A DNA stretch of 14,998 nucleotides from positions 1 to 14,998 of the forward strand of contig JAZQSV010000053.1 of NCBI GenBank assembly GCA_045630265.1, written 5' to 3'. Shown piece after piece: positions 6,082 through 12,983 of this stretch (positions within the stretch are counted from its first letter, which is position 1; each line of letters starts with the position of its first letter). This stretch comes from UMGS1279 sp045630265. GTDB taxonomy: Bacteria; Bacillota; Clostridia; Oscillospirales; Acutalibacteraceae. A program made the translations under genes and the position numbers. The notes under the pieces are model-generated. The model was not told the origin of the DNA. It saw nothing but the letters and a program-made list of their open reading frames with translations, and ran no database searches.

Positions 6082-7737
6082 ATGACAGATTTTGAAAGAA
6101 TGGCGGAGCTTTTGCTACCCAACATAAATAAATCTCCTGATTATTACGAGGGGCTTTATCCTGCAAGAAATTTGCCCGAAGGCGCCGCAGTTACAAGAAT
6201 TGCACCAAGCCCTACGGGTTACCTTCATTTAGGCACCCTTTTTATGGCGCTTGTAAACAGGATTACTGCCGACAGCACCGGCGGTACTATGTATATCCGC
6301 ATTGAGGATACCGACAAAAAAAGGGAAATCACAGGCGGTATTGAGGATATAGTAAACGGCCTTTACCATTTCGGCGTAATAATTGACGAAGGCTTTACTA
6401 CAGAGGGACAAAAGGGGGAGTTTGCCCCTTACCAGCAAAGCCACAGGGCCGAGATTTATCAGTGCTACGTTAAGGAGCTTTTAAAACAAGGTCTTGCATA
6501 TCCTTGCTTTTGTACTGCAGAGGAATTAGAAGCAGTTCGCGAGGAGCAGGAGAAAAATAAAATAAGAACCGGTTATCACGGCCAGTGGGCAAAGCATAGA
6601 AATATTACATTTGATGAGGCAAAAGAGCTTATTGAAAAGGGCCTGCCTTACGTTATCCGATTAAAATCGGGCGGCAGTGAAGAGAGAAAGGTAGTATTTA
6701 ACGACGGTATTAAGGGTAAGATTGAAATGCCCGAGAATGATGAGGATTTTGTTCTTCTTAAATCGGACGGAATTCCCACCTACCATTTCGCCCACGCAGT
6801 GGACGATCACCTTATGCGCACCACCCACGTTATCCGCGGTGATGAGTGGATTTCTTCTACACCCAAGCACCTAGAGCTTTTTAGGGTTTTGGGCTTTAAA
6901 ACCCCCAAATATGCCCACGTTGCCCCTATTATGAAGCTTGATGACGGCAACAAGAGAAAGATTTCTAAGCGTAAGGACCCCGAGGCAGCAGTTAGGTATT
7001 TTATAGAAGAGGGTTATCCTGCAGAGTCGGTTATTGAATACCTTATGACCATTGCAAGCTCAGAGTTTGAGCCGTGGAGAAAGGCCAACAAGACCGAGTC
7101 TTATAAGAAGTTTAAGTTTAACCTTAAGAAGATGAGTCTTTCGGGCGCACTTTTTGATGGAGTGAAATTAATTGACGTTTCCAAGAACGTTATCTGCCTT
7201 AAAAATTCAGAGCAGGTTGTAAAAGAGCTTATAATATGGGCAGAGGAATTTGACAGAGAATTTGCGGCACTACTTAAACGCGACCTTGAGTTTACAAGGA
7301 AGATTTTTGCAATAGACAGAGACGTTCCTAAGCCCCGTAAGGATATAGCCCGTTGGAGCGAGGCAAAGGAGTATGCGGCGTACTTCTTTAACGAGCTTTT
7401 TACACCAAGCTACACCTTGCCCGAAAGCATTGCGCCTGCCGATGCCGTAGCGCTGCTTACTGCATATAAAGAGGTGTACAGTGAAAGTGATGAGCAAGGT
7501 GAGTGGTTTGAAAAAATAAAATCCATTTGCCCTGCGCTTGGTTTCGCACCCGACACTAAAACCTATAAGGAAAACCCCGAAAATTATAAGGGGCATCCGG
7601 GAGACGTTAGTACCCTTATCCGTATTGCTGTTACGGGAAGGACAAGTACCCCCGACCTTTGTAGTATTATGAAAACCATTGGCAAGAGTGAAAGCTTTAG
7701 GAGAATTGATGATTTTATAGCTCACTTTGAGGGATAG
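6082..7737 (+). CDS. gltX: Glutamyl-tRNA synthetase, clostridial long form
   Basis: This class I synthetase of 551 residues attaches glutamate to tRNA-Glu. The Rossmann catalytic domain carries RIAPSPTGYLHLGT (39-52, HIGH equivalent HLGT), the IRIEDTD segment (72-78), HVIRGDEWISSTPKH (249-263), and the KMSKS equivalent KISKRKD (293-299). The remaining part is the helical anticodon-binding region. About 38 residues precede the catalytic strand, whereas ordinary GluRSs begin almost at RFAPSPTG, so this is the N-terminally extended type I associate with clostridia. Start choice: an ATG at 6067 is in frame but has no RBS, while the ATG at 6082 has GAGGA (6069-6073) 8 bases upstream. glnS begins 9 bp after the stop, and the glnS RBS overlaps the gltX stop codon, showing co-translation. 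With GlnRS present, this GluRS need not mischarge tRNA-Gln. Confidence 0.95.
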   Translation: MTDFERMAELLLPNINKSPDYYEGLYPARNLPEGAAVTRIAPSPTGYLHLGTLFMALVNRITADSTGGTMYIRIEDTDKKREITGGIEDIVNGLYHFGVIIDEGFTTEGQKGEFAPYQQSHRAEIYQCYVKELLKQGLAYPCFCTAEELEAVREEQEKNKIRTGYHGQWAKHRNITFDEAKELIEKGLPYVIRLKSGGSEERKVVFNDGIKGKIEMPENDEDFVLLKSDGIPTYHFAHAVDDHLMRTTHVIRGDEWISSTPKHLELFRVLGFKTPKYAHVAPIMKLDDGNKRKISKRKDPEAAVRYFIEEGYPAESVIEYLMTIASSEFEPWRKANKTESYKKFKFNLKKMSLSGALFDGVKLIDVSKNVICLKNSEQVVKELIIWAEEFDREFAALLKRDLEFTRKIFAIDRDVPKPRKDIARWSEAKEYAAYFFNELFTPSYTLPESIAPADAVALLTAYKEVYSESDEQGEWFEKIKSICPALGFAPDTKTYKENPENYKGHPGDVSTLIRIAVTGRTSTPDLCSIMKTIGKSESFRRIDDFIAHFEG

Positions 7738-7746
7738 GAGATAAAA

Positions 7747-9441
7747 ATGGAAGAGAACAAAGTCCTTTTAGAGGAAGAGGCCCCAAAGGCCCCAAGTAAT
7801 TTTATTTATGATTTCATAGATGAGGATTTAAAGGAAGGGGTTTACACCAAGGTTCAAACCCGTTTTCCCCCTGAGCCAAACGGATATCTTCATATTGGCC
7901 ATGCCAAGGCAATTTGCATTGACTTCGGTACTGCTGAAAAATACGGTGGTATTTGTAACCTTCGTCTTGATGATACAAACCCCACCAAGGAAGATACCGA
8001 GTATGTGGATGCCATTATGGAGGACATCAAGTGGCTTGGCTTTGAGTTTGCCAACGTTTACTATGCTTCTGATTATTTCGATTATATTTACGAGTGCGCA
8101 GTAGAACTTATAAAAAGGGGACTTGCCTTTGTTTGCGACCTTACTGCCGAGCAGATGAAGGAGTATAGAGGCACCCTTACCGAGCCGGGTATTGAAAGCC
8201 CTTATAGAAATCGCTCAATCGAGGAAAATTTAGACCTTTTCCAGAGAATGACAAAGGGTGAGTTTGAAAACGGCGAAAAGGTGCTCCGCGCTAAAATAGA
8301 TATGGCTTCTCCCAACCTCAATATGCGCGATCCCATTATTTACCGCATTATGAAGGTGCCCCACCATAGAACAGGGGATAAGTGGTGCGTTTATCCCATG
8401 TATGATATGGCCCATCCGCTTTCTGACGCTAAGGAAGGGGTTACCCATTCACTTTGCTCCTTAGAGTTTGAAAACCATAGACCTTTATACGATTGGTTCT
8501 TAAAGGCACTTGATATTGAGACCCCGCCCAGACAGATTGAGTTTGCAAGAATGAACGTAAACTACACCCTTACAAGTAAGCGTAAGTGCTTAAAACTTGT
8601 GCAGGACAATTTGGTTGATGGCTGGGACGATCCAAGAATGGCAACCCTTTGCGGTATGCGCAGAAGGGGTTATCCCGCTGAGGCGGTTAGAGATTTTGTT
8701 TCTAAAATCGGTGTTTCTAAGGCATATAGTGTTATTGATTTTGCTCTTTTTGAGTCCTGCGTTAGAGATTATTTAAATCAACATGCCGAGCGCGCTATGG
8801 CGGTGCTTCGCCCGCTCAAGGTAATTATTGATAACTATGAGGAGGGCAAAACCGAGGAGATTGAGGTTGAAATTAACCCCAATAAGCCCGAGCTTGGCAC
8901 CAAAAAGGTTACCTTCTCTAAGGAGATTTTTATAGAGCAGGACGACTTTATGCTTGACCCACCCGGAAAATATTTCCGTCTTTGCCCTCAAAAAGAGGTG
9001 CGCCTAAAGGGCGCGTACTTTATTAAATACGCCTCTGTTGATACTGATGAAAATGGCAATATACTGGCCGTTCACTGCACCTATGACCCAGAAACCCGTG
9101 GTGGGGATGCTCCCGACGGACGTAAGGTTAAGGGCACACTTCATTGGATTTCGGCTAAGACCGCTAAAACTGCAACCGTTCGCCTTTACGACAGACTCTT
9201 TATGGTTGAAAATCCGTCGGATGAAGAGGGGGTCTCCTCCTTTGCGGATAATCTCAACCCTGAGTCCCTCACGGTTATTGAAAATGCGCTTATTGAGTCT
9301 GACGTCGCAAATGCAAAACCGGGAGATGTATTCCAGTTTATGCGCCAGGGTTATTTTGCTATTGACCCCGATTCCACAAAGGAAAATATTATAATTAACC
9401 GCACGGTAGCGCTTAAAGATTCCTTTTCGGTTAAAAAATAG
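7747..9441 (+). CDS. glnS: Glutaminyl-tRNA synthetase
   Basis: This 564-residue class I enzyme charges tRNA-Gln directly with glutamine. Diagnostic GlnRS features are TRFPPEPNGYLHIGHAK (38-54, HIGH motif 49-52), LRLDDTNP (72-79), the KMSKS-type LTSKRKC (275-281), and the GlnRS-specific DGWDDPRM (291-298). The C-terminal two-barrel anticodon-binding domain follows, with the usual FMLDPPGKYFRL-type strand near residue 400. Length matches the bacterial family (about 550). AGGAG at 7736-7740 lies 6 bases before the ATG and overlaps the gltX stop codon. Many Firmicutes lack GlnRS and make Gln-tRNA with GatCAB. The gene's presence next to gltX suggests a direct route here, although GatCAB could still exist for Asn-tRNA. 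Confidence 0.97.
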   Translation: MEENKVLLEEEAPKAPSNFIYDFIDEDLKEGVYTKVQTRFPPEPNGYLHIGHAKAICIDFGTAEKYGGICNLRLDDTNPTKEDTEYVDAIMEDIKWLGFEFANVYYASDYFDYIYECAVELIKRGLAFVCDLTAEQMKEYRGTLTEPGIESPYRNRSIEENLDLFQRMTKGEFENGEKVLRAKIDMASPNLNMRDPIIYRIMKVPHHRTGDKWCVYPMYDMAHPLSDAKEGVTHSLCSLEFENHRPLYDWFLKALDIETPPRQIEFARMNVNYTLTSKRKCLKLVQDNLVDGWDDPRMATLCGMRRRGYPAEAVRDFVSKIGVSKAYSVIDFALFESCVRDYLNQHAERAMAVLRPLKVIIDNYEEGKTEEIEVEINPNKPELGTKKVTFSKEIFIEQDDFMLDPPGKYFRLCPQKEVRLKGAYFIKYASVDTDENGNILAVHCTYDPETRGGDAPDGRKVKGTLHWISAKTAKTATVRLYDRLFMVENPSDEEGVSSFADNLNPESLTVIENALIESDVANAKPGDVFQFMRQGYFAIDPDSTKENIIINRTVALKDSFSVKK

Positions 9442-9460
9442 TTTTTAAAGGTGATGTATA

Positions 9461-10213
9461 ATGAATGCAAGTGCCATTTTTGAAAAGCTAAACAGTATGG
9501 CACCACTTTCTATGGCAATGGACTTTGATAATGCGGGTTTTTTGCTTGGGAATATGGAGTCAGAGGTAAAAAAGGCGGTAATCTGCCTTGACGTTACCTC
9601 CTCGGTAGTGGATTATGCAATAGAACAGGGTGCAAACCTTATAATAAGTCATCACCCAATTATTTTCAGCCCGCTTAAAAATATAACTTCAGATAATAAC
9701 CGTGTTTTTGCCTGCCTTTCAAATGGCATTTCGGTTATATCTATGCACACCAATTTAGATAGTGCCGACGACGGTGTTAATGATACTCTTGCAAAGGCTT
9801 TGGGGCTTGTGAGTATAGAGAAAATCACCGACGAACAGGGCTTCGTGTTTCGAAAGGGAAATTTTAAAGAGCCTATGTCGGCCGAGGGTCTTGCAAGGTT
9901 TACAAAGTCAAAACTTGGCGGCGTTGTAAGGTATGTGGATTCGGGCAAAGCAATTTCTACAGTTGCCGTTTTGGGTGGCAGCGGAGGAGACTATTGGCGG
10001 CTTGCTAAGGAAAGCGGCGCCGATGCGCTTATAACTGCCGACGTAAAGCACAGCTTATTTATAGATGCCTTGGAAAACGGTTTTACCCTTTTGGATGCAG
10101 GACACTTCCATACTGAAAACGTTGTGGTAAACTCACTTTTTATAAAGCTTCAAAGTCAGCTTACCGAGGTAGAGTTTTTACCCTATAATTCAAAGGAGTT
10201 TAAAGCGGTTTAA
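9461..10213 (+). CDS. Nif3-like dinuclear metal-centre protein
   Basis: This 250-residue member of the Nif3/YbgI/YqfO family forms toroidal hexamers with a two-metal site in known structures; its physiological substrate remains unsettled (GTP cyclohydrolase I type 2-like annotations are historical). Metal-site motifs are present: SHHPIIF (His64, His65), MHTNLDSADDGVN (His96, Asp100), and DAGHFHTE (His215, Glu219). The length equals the short form such as E. coli YbgI (about 247); it lacks the PII-like insertion that lengthens Bacillus YqfO to about 370. It is the third gene of the gltX-glnS unit, 19 bp after glnS, with AAAGGTGA (9447-9454) as RBS. In many Firmicutes this gene pairs with trmK, which is not seen here. 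Confidence 0.92.
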   Translation: MNASAIFEKLNSMAPLSMAMDFDNAGFLLGNMESEVKKAVICLDVTSSVVDYAIEQGANLIISHHPIIFSPLKNITSDNNRVFACLSNGISVISMHTNLDSADDGVNDTLAKALGLVSIEKITDEQGFVFRKGNFKEPMSAEGLARFTKSKLGGVVRYVDSGKAISTVAVLGGSGGDYWRLAKESGADALITADVKHSLFIDALENGFTLLDAGHFHTENVVVNSLFIKLQSQLTEVEFLPYNSKEFKAV

Positions 10214-10245
10214 ATTTAATTTAAAAAATATTCATATATTGTTGG

Positions 10246-10251
10246 TATAAT
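10246..10251 (+). promoter_or_regulatory. Extended -10 promoter upstream of the FNT gene
   Basis: TATAAT (10246-10251) is preceded by TG at 10243-10244 (TGG extension). No good -35 is present: TTAAAA lies at a 19-bp spacing. Predicted start is near 10258, just before GGAGG (10264-10268). It lies in the 60-bp gap after the nif3-like gene, so the next two genes can be transcribed independently. Confidence 0.6.
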
Positions 10252-10273
10252 GGTTTAGCGCTTGGAGGAAATA

Positions 10274-10981
10274 ATGGAAACTAACGTAGAAAAAATTTAT
10301 AGAGAGGCAAGACGTAAAAGGGAAAAGGATAGAAATAAAAACCGCATTTTTTCTCAAATTCTGTCCGTCTTTATAAAGTCGCTGCTTGCAGGAATAATTA
10401 TTGCCATTTCCTGTACGGCATATTTAAGCGTTACAAGTAAATATCTGGGGTCTGCTATCTTTTCGGTTGGCTTCATAGTAATATTTTCTTACGGACTCTC
10501 GCTTTTTACCGCAAGGGTTTGCTACTTTACGGTAGAGGACGTTTCCAAAAGATTATTGCTTATCCCAATTTGGCTCGGAAACTTTATGGGCGCTTTCCTT
10601 AGTGGACAAATTTTAAAGGCAACTCGTTTTGCCGCTAAATTTGACGTTAGGGCAGGGGAACTTTGTAAGGATAATTTAAAGGATAACATATTGGGCGTTT
10701 TGCTTCTTTCCTTTTTTTGTGGTATACTTATGTTCATAATTTCAGATAGCTTCAAAAGCGTTAAAGATAATTTCCAAAAATATTTAATAGTTATTGCGGC
10801 CACAATGGCCTTTATCCTTTGTGGATTTGAGCATAGCATTTCAAATGTTTTTTATTTCAGTGTTACGGGGATGATTTCACTTAAATCTATCCTATACTTA
10901 GGAATAATGACACTAGGAAATGCGCTGGGCGGGCTTTTAATTCCGCTTGGCCATAAACTTATTGAACTTTTAAGAAAATAA
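10274..10981 (+). CDS. FNT (formate/nitrite transporter)-family membrane channel
   Basis: This 235-residue polytopic inner-membrane protein has about six hydrophobic segments (roughly 34-52, 58-80, 94-114, 138-157, 168-196, 203-230) and a strongly basic 25-residue N terminus. The FNT family forms pentamers conducting formate, nitrite or hydrosulfide. Family traits are GLSLFTARV after TM2 (the usual form is G-x-E/D-L-F-T-G-N), WLGNFMGAF (100-108), and CGFEHSISNVFY (183-194) containing the central pore histidine His187. The loop after TM2 departs from the usual Glu/Asp and Gly-Asn, so the substrate is uncertain. Start choice: an upstream TTG at 10262 is in frame, but the ATG at 10274 has GGAGG (10264-10268) 5 bases before it. 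It is followed 26 bp later by the unknown gene at 11008. Confidence 0.82.
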   Translation: METNVEKIYREARRKREKDRNKNRIFSQILSVFIKSLLAGIIIAISCTAYLSVTSKYLGSAIFSVGFIVIFSYGLSLFTARVCYFTVEDVSKRLLLIPIWLGNFMGAFLSGQILKATRFAAKFDVRAGELCKDNLKDNILGVLLLSFFCGILMFIISDSFKSVKDNFQKYLIVIAATMAFILCGFEHSISNVFYFSVTGMISLKSILYLGIMTLGNALGGLLIPLGHKLIELLRK

Positions 10982-11007
10982 TAGTATTCTTTAGGGGGAA
11001 GTTTTAA

Positions 11008-11757
11008 ATGACAAATGAAATTTTATCGGTAATTGTGGAACAAATGCAACCGGTACTGGATAGCGCTAACTTTGTGCAGTGTGAGGACGGCAGTTTTAAA
11101 AACGAAAGCATTACCCTTAAAATCACACATAATGAAGAGAAAAAAATGCTAATTCTTTCGGTGTTTGAAATGTCAGAAAGCGGCGAGGCAGGGGAGGAAA
11201 AGGTGCTTTCCTCTTGGCTTTTTGAGGAACCTGAAAATAAGCGCGATGCACAGTCGGCAGGTATGGATTTTTGCGACACCTTAAAAACACGCCTTGGTGT
11301 TAAAAGGGTGCGTACCGAAAGAAGCGGTGAGGTTGCACTGCCCTCTAAAAAGGCAGGCGACGCAAAAAACGTTGAGGCGCTTTGTGGTAAGCTTTTATCT
11401 GTTTTCCCCCAGTTTAAGGAGGATTATAAGGAGCACGTTGCAACCCACGGCACACTCCTTTATATCGACTTTTTTAAGAGCACATTTGCCGTAGCCATCG
11501 GCGAAGCACTCGACCAGGGTGGTAAAAAGTCAAATAAAAAGCTTTTTGATATGCTTTCCGATTCTTACGATTTGGGCGACCGTACATCACAAAATGCTAT
11601 TGTGGGCGTTTTACTGGGCGCCGCCGCAAGGGGAAATGACAAGCGCTATGAGGCAGTGCTTTCAAACCTTGAAGACCACCAATTCCTTAAAACCGCATTT
11701 TTAAATATTATGCCTAAGGTTAATAAGGATAAAAGGTTTAAGGAAATTTTGGGATAA
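11008..11757 (+). CDS. Uncharacterised 249-residue soluble protein
   Basis: I do not recognise a named family. The protein has no signal peptide or membrane segment. Residues 1-95 look like an alpha/beta unit with alternating strands (NESITLKITHN, MLILSVFEM, VLSSWLFEE). After a charged linker (about 100-120), residues 122-249 are mainly helical and include FPQFKEDYKEHV, FFKSTFAVAIGEALDQ, the pattern LFDMLSDSYDLGDRTSQNAIVGVLLGAA, and a basic end, KVNKDKRFKEIL. The pattern is compatible with a cytoplasmic housekeeping or scaffold protein, but no catalytic motif is evident. AGGGGGA (10993-10999) is the RBS. The 26-bp gap to the FNT gene suggests co-transcription. The codon usage looks like that of its neighbours, so it is probably a long-resident gene. 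Confidence 0.85.
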   Translation: MTNEILSVIVEQMQPVLDSANFVQCEDGSFKNESITLKITHNEEKKMLILSVFEMSESGEAGEEKVLSSWLFEEPENKRDAQSAGMDFCDTLKTRLGVKRVRTERSGEVALPSKKAGDAKNVEALCGKLLSVFPQFKEDYKEHVATHGTLLYIDFFKSTFAVAIGEALDQGGKKSNKKLFDMLSDSYDLGDRTSQNAIVGVLLGAAARGNDKRYEAVLSNLEDHQFLKTAFLNIMPKVNKDKRFKEILG

Positions 11758-11839
11758 AAAATATCCTAAATTTGCTTATTTAATCTGTGCCTTAAATATA
11801 TTATTTAATAATAGATTTTTAAAAAAATTAAAAAAATGA

Positions 11840-11869
11840 TTGACATTGGCATACGTTTTAGGGTATAAT
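11840..11869 (+). promoter_or_regulatory. rpmH promoter with A/T-tract UP-like region
   Basis: Perfect TTGACA (11840-11845) and perfect TATAAT (11864-11869) have an 18-bp spacer. Runs of A and T at about 11815-11838 lie immediately upstream and could act as an UP element for RNA polymerase alpha. The transcript would begin near 11876, leaving a leader of about 80 nt. That leader holds a small hairpin, GACAT/ATGTC (11915-11928). No DnaA box is visible in 11758-11957. Confidence 0.85.
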
Positions 11870-11957
11870 TTAAAATTGCTAGGCCTGTAATTTATTTATA
11901 GCCGTATTATGTATGACATAAATATGTCCAGTCACGAAGTTAAAGGAGGTTAAATTC

Positions 11958-12092
11958 ATGAAAAGAACATACCAACCTAAGAAGTTACACCGCAAAAAGG
12001 AGCATGGCTTTTTAAAGAGAATGGCTACCGCTAATGGTCGCAAGGTTCTCGCTCGTCGCAGAGCAAAGGGTAGAAAGCAGCTTACCTACTAA
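11958..12092 (+). CDS. rpmH: 50S ribosomal protein L34
   Basis: This 44-residue, highly basic protein is a component of the large ribosomal subunit. The translation begins MKRTYQPKKLHRKKEHGF and ends KGRKQLTY, the near-invariant L34 pattern, with complete length. A textbook Shine-Dalgarno AAAGGAGGT (11942-11950) lies 7 bases before the ATG. The gene leads the conserved rpmH-rnpA-yidD-yidC-jag cluster and is followed by a strong hairpin that probably keeps L34 mRNA in excess over the downstream genes. In most Firmicutes rpmH is transcribed divergently from dnaA. Here the upstream neighbour is instead the unknown gene at 11008-11757, read in the same direction. Confidence 0.98.
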   Translation: MKRTYQPKKLHRKKEHGFLKRMATANGRKVLARRRAKGRKQLTY

Positions 12093-12110
12093 GATTTTGC
12101 ACCTACTCAC

Positions 12111-12145
12111 AAAGGCCACTTAATTTTTAAGTGGCCTTTTAGTTT
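12111..12145 (+). terminator. Terminator or attenuator after rpmH
   Basis: A perfect 13-bp inverted repeat (12111-12123 with 12127-12139) has a 3-nt T loop and is followed by T-rich DNA. It sits 19 bp after rpmH and upstream of rnpA. Read-through would be needed for rnpA expression unless an unseen promoter lies in 12146-12340. Confidence 0.9.
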
Positions 12146-12152
12146 TTGGAGG

Positions 12153-12316
12153 TAGGGTAGAGTGCTATACCCAAACCCGCCTCAAAGCGGTATGTTTTGG
12201 TGCTTTTTATCCATTTAATTCTTGTAAGGCGAAAGCATTACTGTGTCTTAAATGAACAAAAATAGAGCGCAAATCCTCCTTTTGAAAACGGAGTTCGGAT
12301 ATATCACTCTACCCTA
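12153..12316 (+). other. Candidate structured RNA or MITE-like element between rpmH and rnpA
   Basis: The unit is closed by a perfect 12-bp inverted repeat, TAGGGTAGAGTG (12153-12164) and CACTCTACCCTA (12305-12316). Inside, three hairpins can be drawn by hand. Arm A pairs CCAAAC (12171-12176) with GTTTTGG (12194-12200) and CCGC with GCGG (12177-12190). Arm B pairs CATTTAA (12212-12218) with TTAAATG (12248-12254) and carries an apical GTAAGGC-GAAA-GCATTAC stem with one mismatch (12224-12241). Arm C pairs ATC and CTCC (12273-12279) with GGAG and GAT (12290-12300). The whole forms a multi-arm fold with a GNRA tetraloop. No ORF of note crosses it. Both ends carry TA, so a small transposon-derived element with TA target duplication is an alternative. 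I do not match it to a known riboswitch, SRP RNA, 6S RNA or RNase P RNA. The orientation is unproven. Confidence 0.5.
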
Positions 12317-12344
12317 GGGCAAGGTTTTGAAAGGGACTGATAGT

Positions 12345-12680
12345 GTGGCAGAATATGAAATATTCAAACTGAATAAGGATTTTCGCCGTATGTATGGTAG
12401 GGGAAAGTGTATTGCTTTGCCTACCGTTGTTGCCTATTATAAAAAGAACAACTTAGAACATTGTAGAATTGGTATTACTGCAAGTAAAAAAATTGGATCG
12501 GCAGTAAAGCGTAATAGGGCAAAAAGGGTAATTTTTGCCTGCTTTCGAGAAATAGTACCACTACTTAATGGTGGGTATGATTTTGTTTTTGTCGCCCGCG
12601 TTCGTACGACACTTGTTAAAAGCACCGAGGTTTTAAGTTCGGTAAAAAAGGCCCTTGAAAAAGAAGGCGTAATTAATTAA
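12345..12680 (+). CDS. rnpA: Ribonuclease P protein component
   Basis: This 111-residue basic protein binds the RNase P catalytic RNA and helps it cleave 5' leaders from pre-tRNAs. It shows the early KLNKDFRRMYGRGK segment (residues 8-21), the RIGITASKKIGSAVKRNRAKR sequence divided over 41-61 that carries the RNR motif, and the late GGYDFVFVAR strand. Start choice: a TTG at 12327 is in frame but lies only 2 bases after a possible RBS. GTG at 12345 has AAAGGGA (12330-12336) 8 bases upstream and gives the normal family length. The stop codon abuts the yidD ATG with no gap, indicating translational coupling. Transcription must come through the rpmH terminator region or from within the structured spacer. 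Confidence 0.95.
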   Translation: MAEYEIFKLNKDFRRMYGRGKCIALPTVVAYYKKNNLEHCRIGITASKKIGSAVKRNRAKRVIFACFREIVPLLNGGYDFVFVARVRTTLVKSTEVLSSVKKALEKEGVIN

Positions 12681-12908
12681 ATGAAAAAACTTTTAATATC
12701 ACTTATAAGGTTTTATCAGAAAAAAATATCTCCATTTTTGCCGGCAAACTGTAGGTTTACACCAACCTGCTCTTGCTATGCAGTGGAGGCAATAACAGTT
12801 CATGGTGCGGTTAAGGGTTCACTTCTTGCCGCGTATAGAATTTTAAGATGTAATCCCTTTTGTAAGGGCGGGTACGACCCTGTTCCCGAGAAAAAGAATA
12901 AGGGTTAG
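12681..12908 (+). CDS. yidD: Membrane protein insertion efficiency factor YidD
   Basis: This 75-residue small peripheral membrane protein supports YidC-dependent insertion. It has the family core: an amphipathic N-terminal helix (MKKLLISLIRFYQKKISPFL), the cysteine-bearing NCRFTPTCSCYA segment (Cys24, 30, 32), AVKGSLLAAYRILRCNPF, and CKGGYDPVP near the end (Cys57, Cys61). Full length. The ATG follows the rnpA stop directly. The only upstream RBS candidate (AAGGCG inside rnpA) is weakly spaced, so initiation probably relies on ribosomes finishing rnpA. Confidence 0.97.
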   Translation: MKKLLISLIRFYQKKISPFLPANCRFTPTCSCYAVEAITVHGAVKGSLLAAYRILRCNPFCKGGYDPVPEKKNKG

Positions 12909-12983
12909 CTTAGTTTAAAAGAAATGTGTTTATCACTTTTAATAAAATATAAGTTACTATTAAATTAACGGAGTTGGAATAAA

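Noticed and set aside
7270..7725. 151-codon antisense open frame within gltX
   Set aside because: It is a shadow of a well-conserved synthetase gene, with no RBS and no recognisable product; the same holds for other opposite-strand frames within glnS, nif3-like, FNT and jag.
11758..11957. Replication origin (oriC) upstream of rpmH
   Set aside because: No TTATNCACA-type DnaA boxes or AT-rich repeat cluster, and dnaA is absent; only the promoter and leader are evident.
12093..12344. Known small RNA (SRP, 6S, RNase P RNA) or T-box in the rpmH-rnpA spacer
   Set aside because: No GGAAG-type SRP loop, no 6S-like long rod, no RNase P signature segments and no GGTGGTACCGCG-type T-box sequence.
12929..12960. 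Separate promoter for yidC in the 75-bp gap after yidD
   Set aside because: TACTAT (12955-12960) has no acceptable -35 at normal spacing, so I could not support it.
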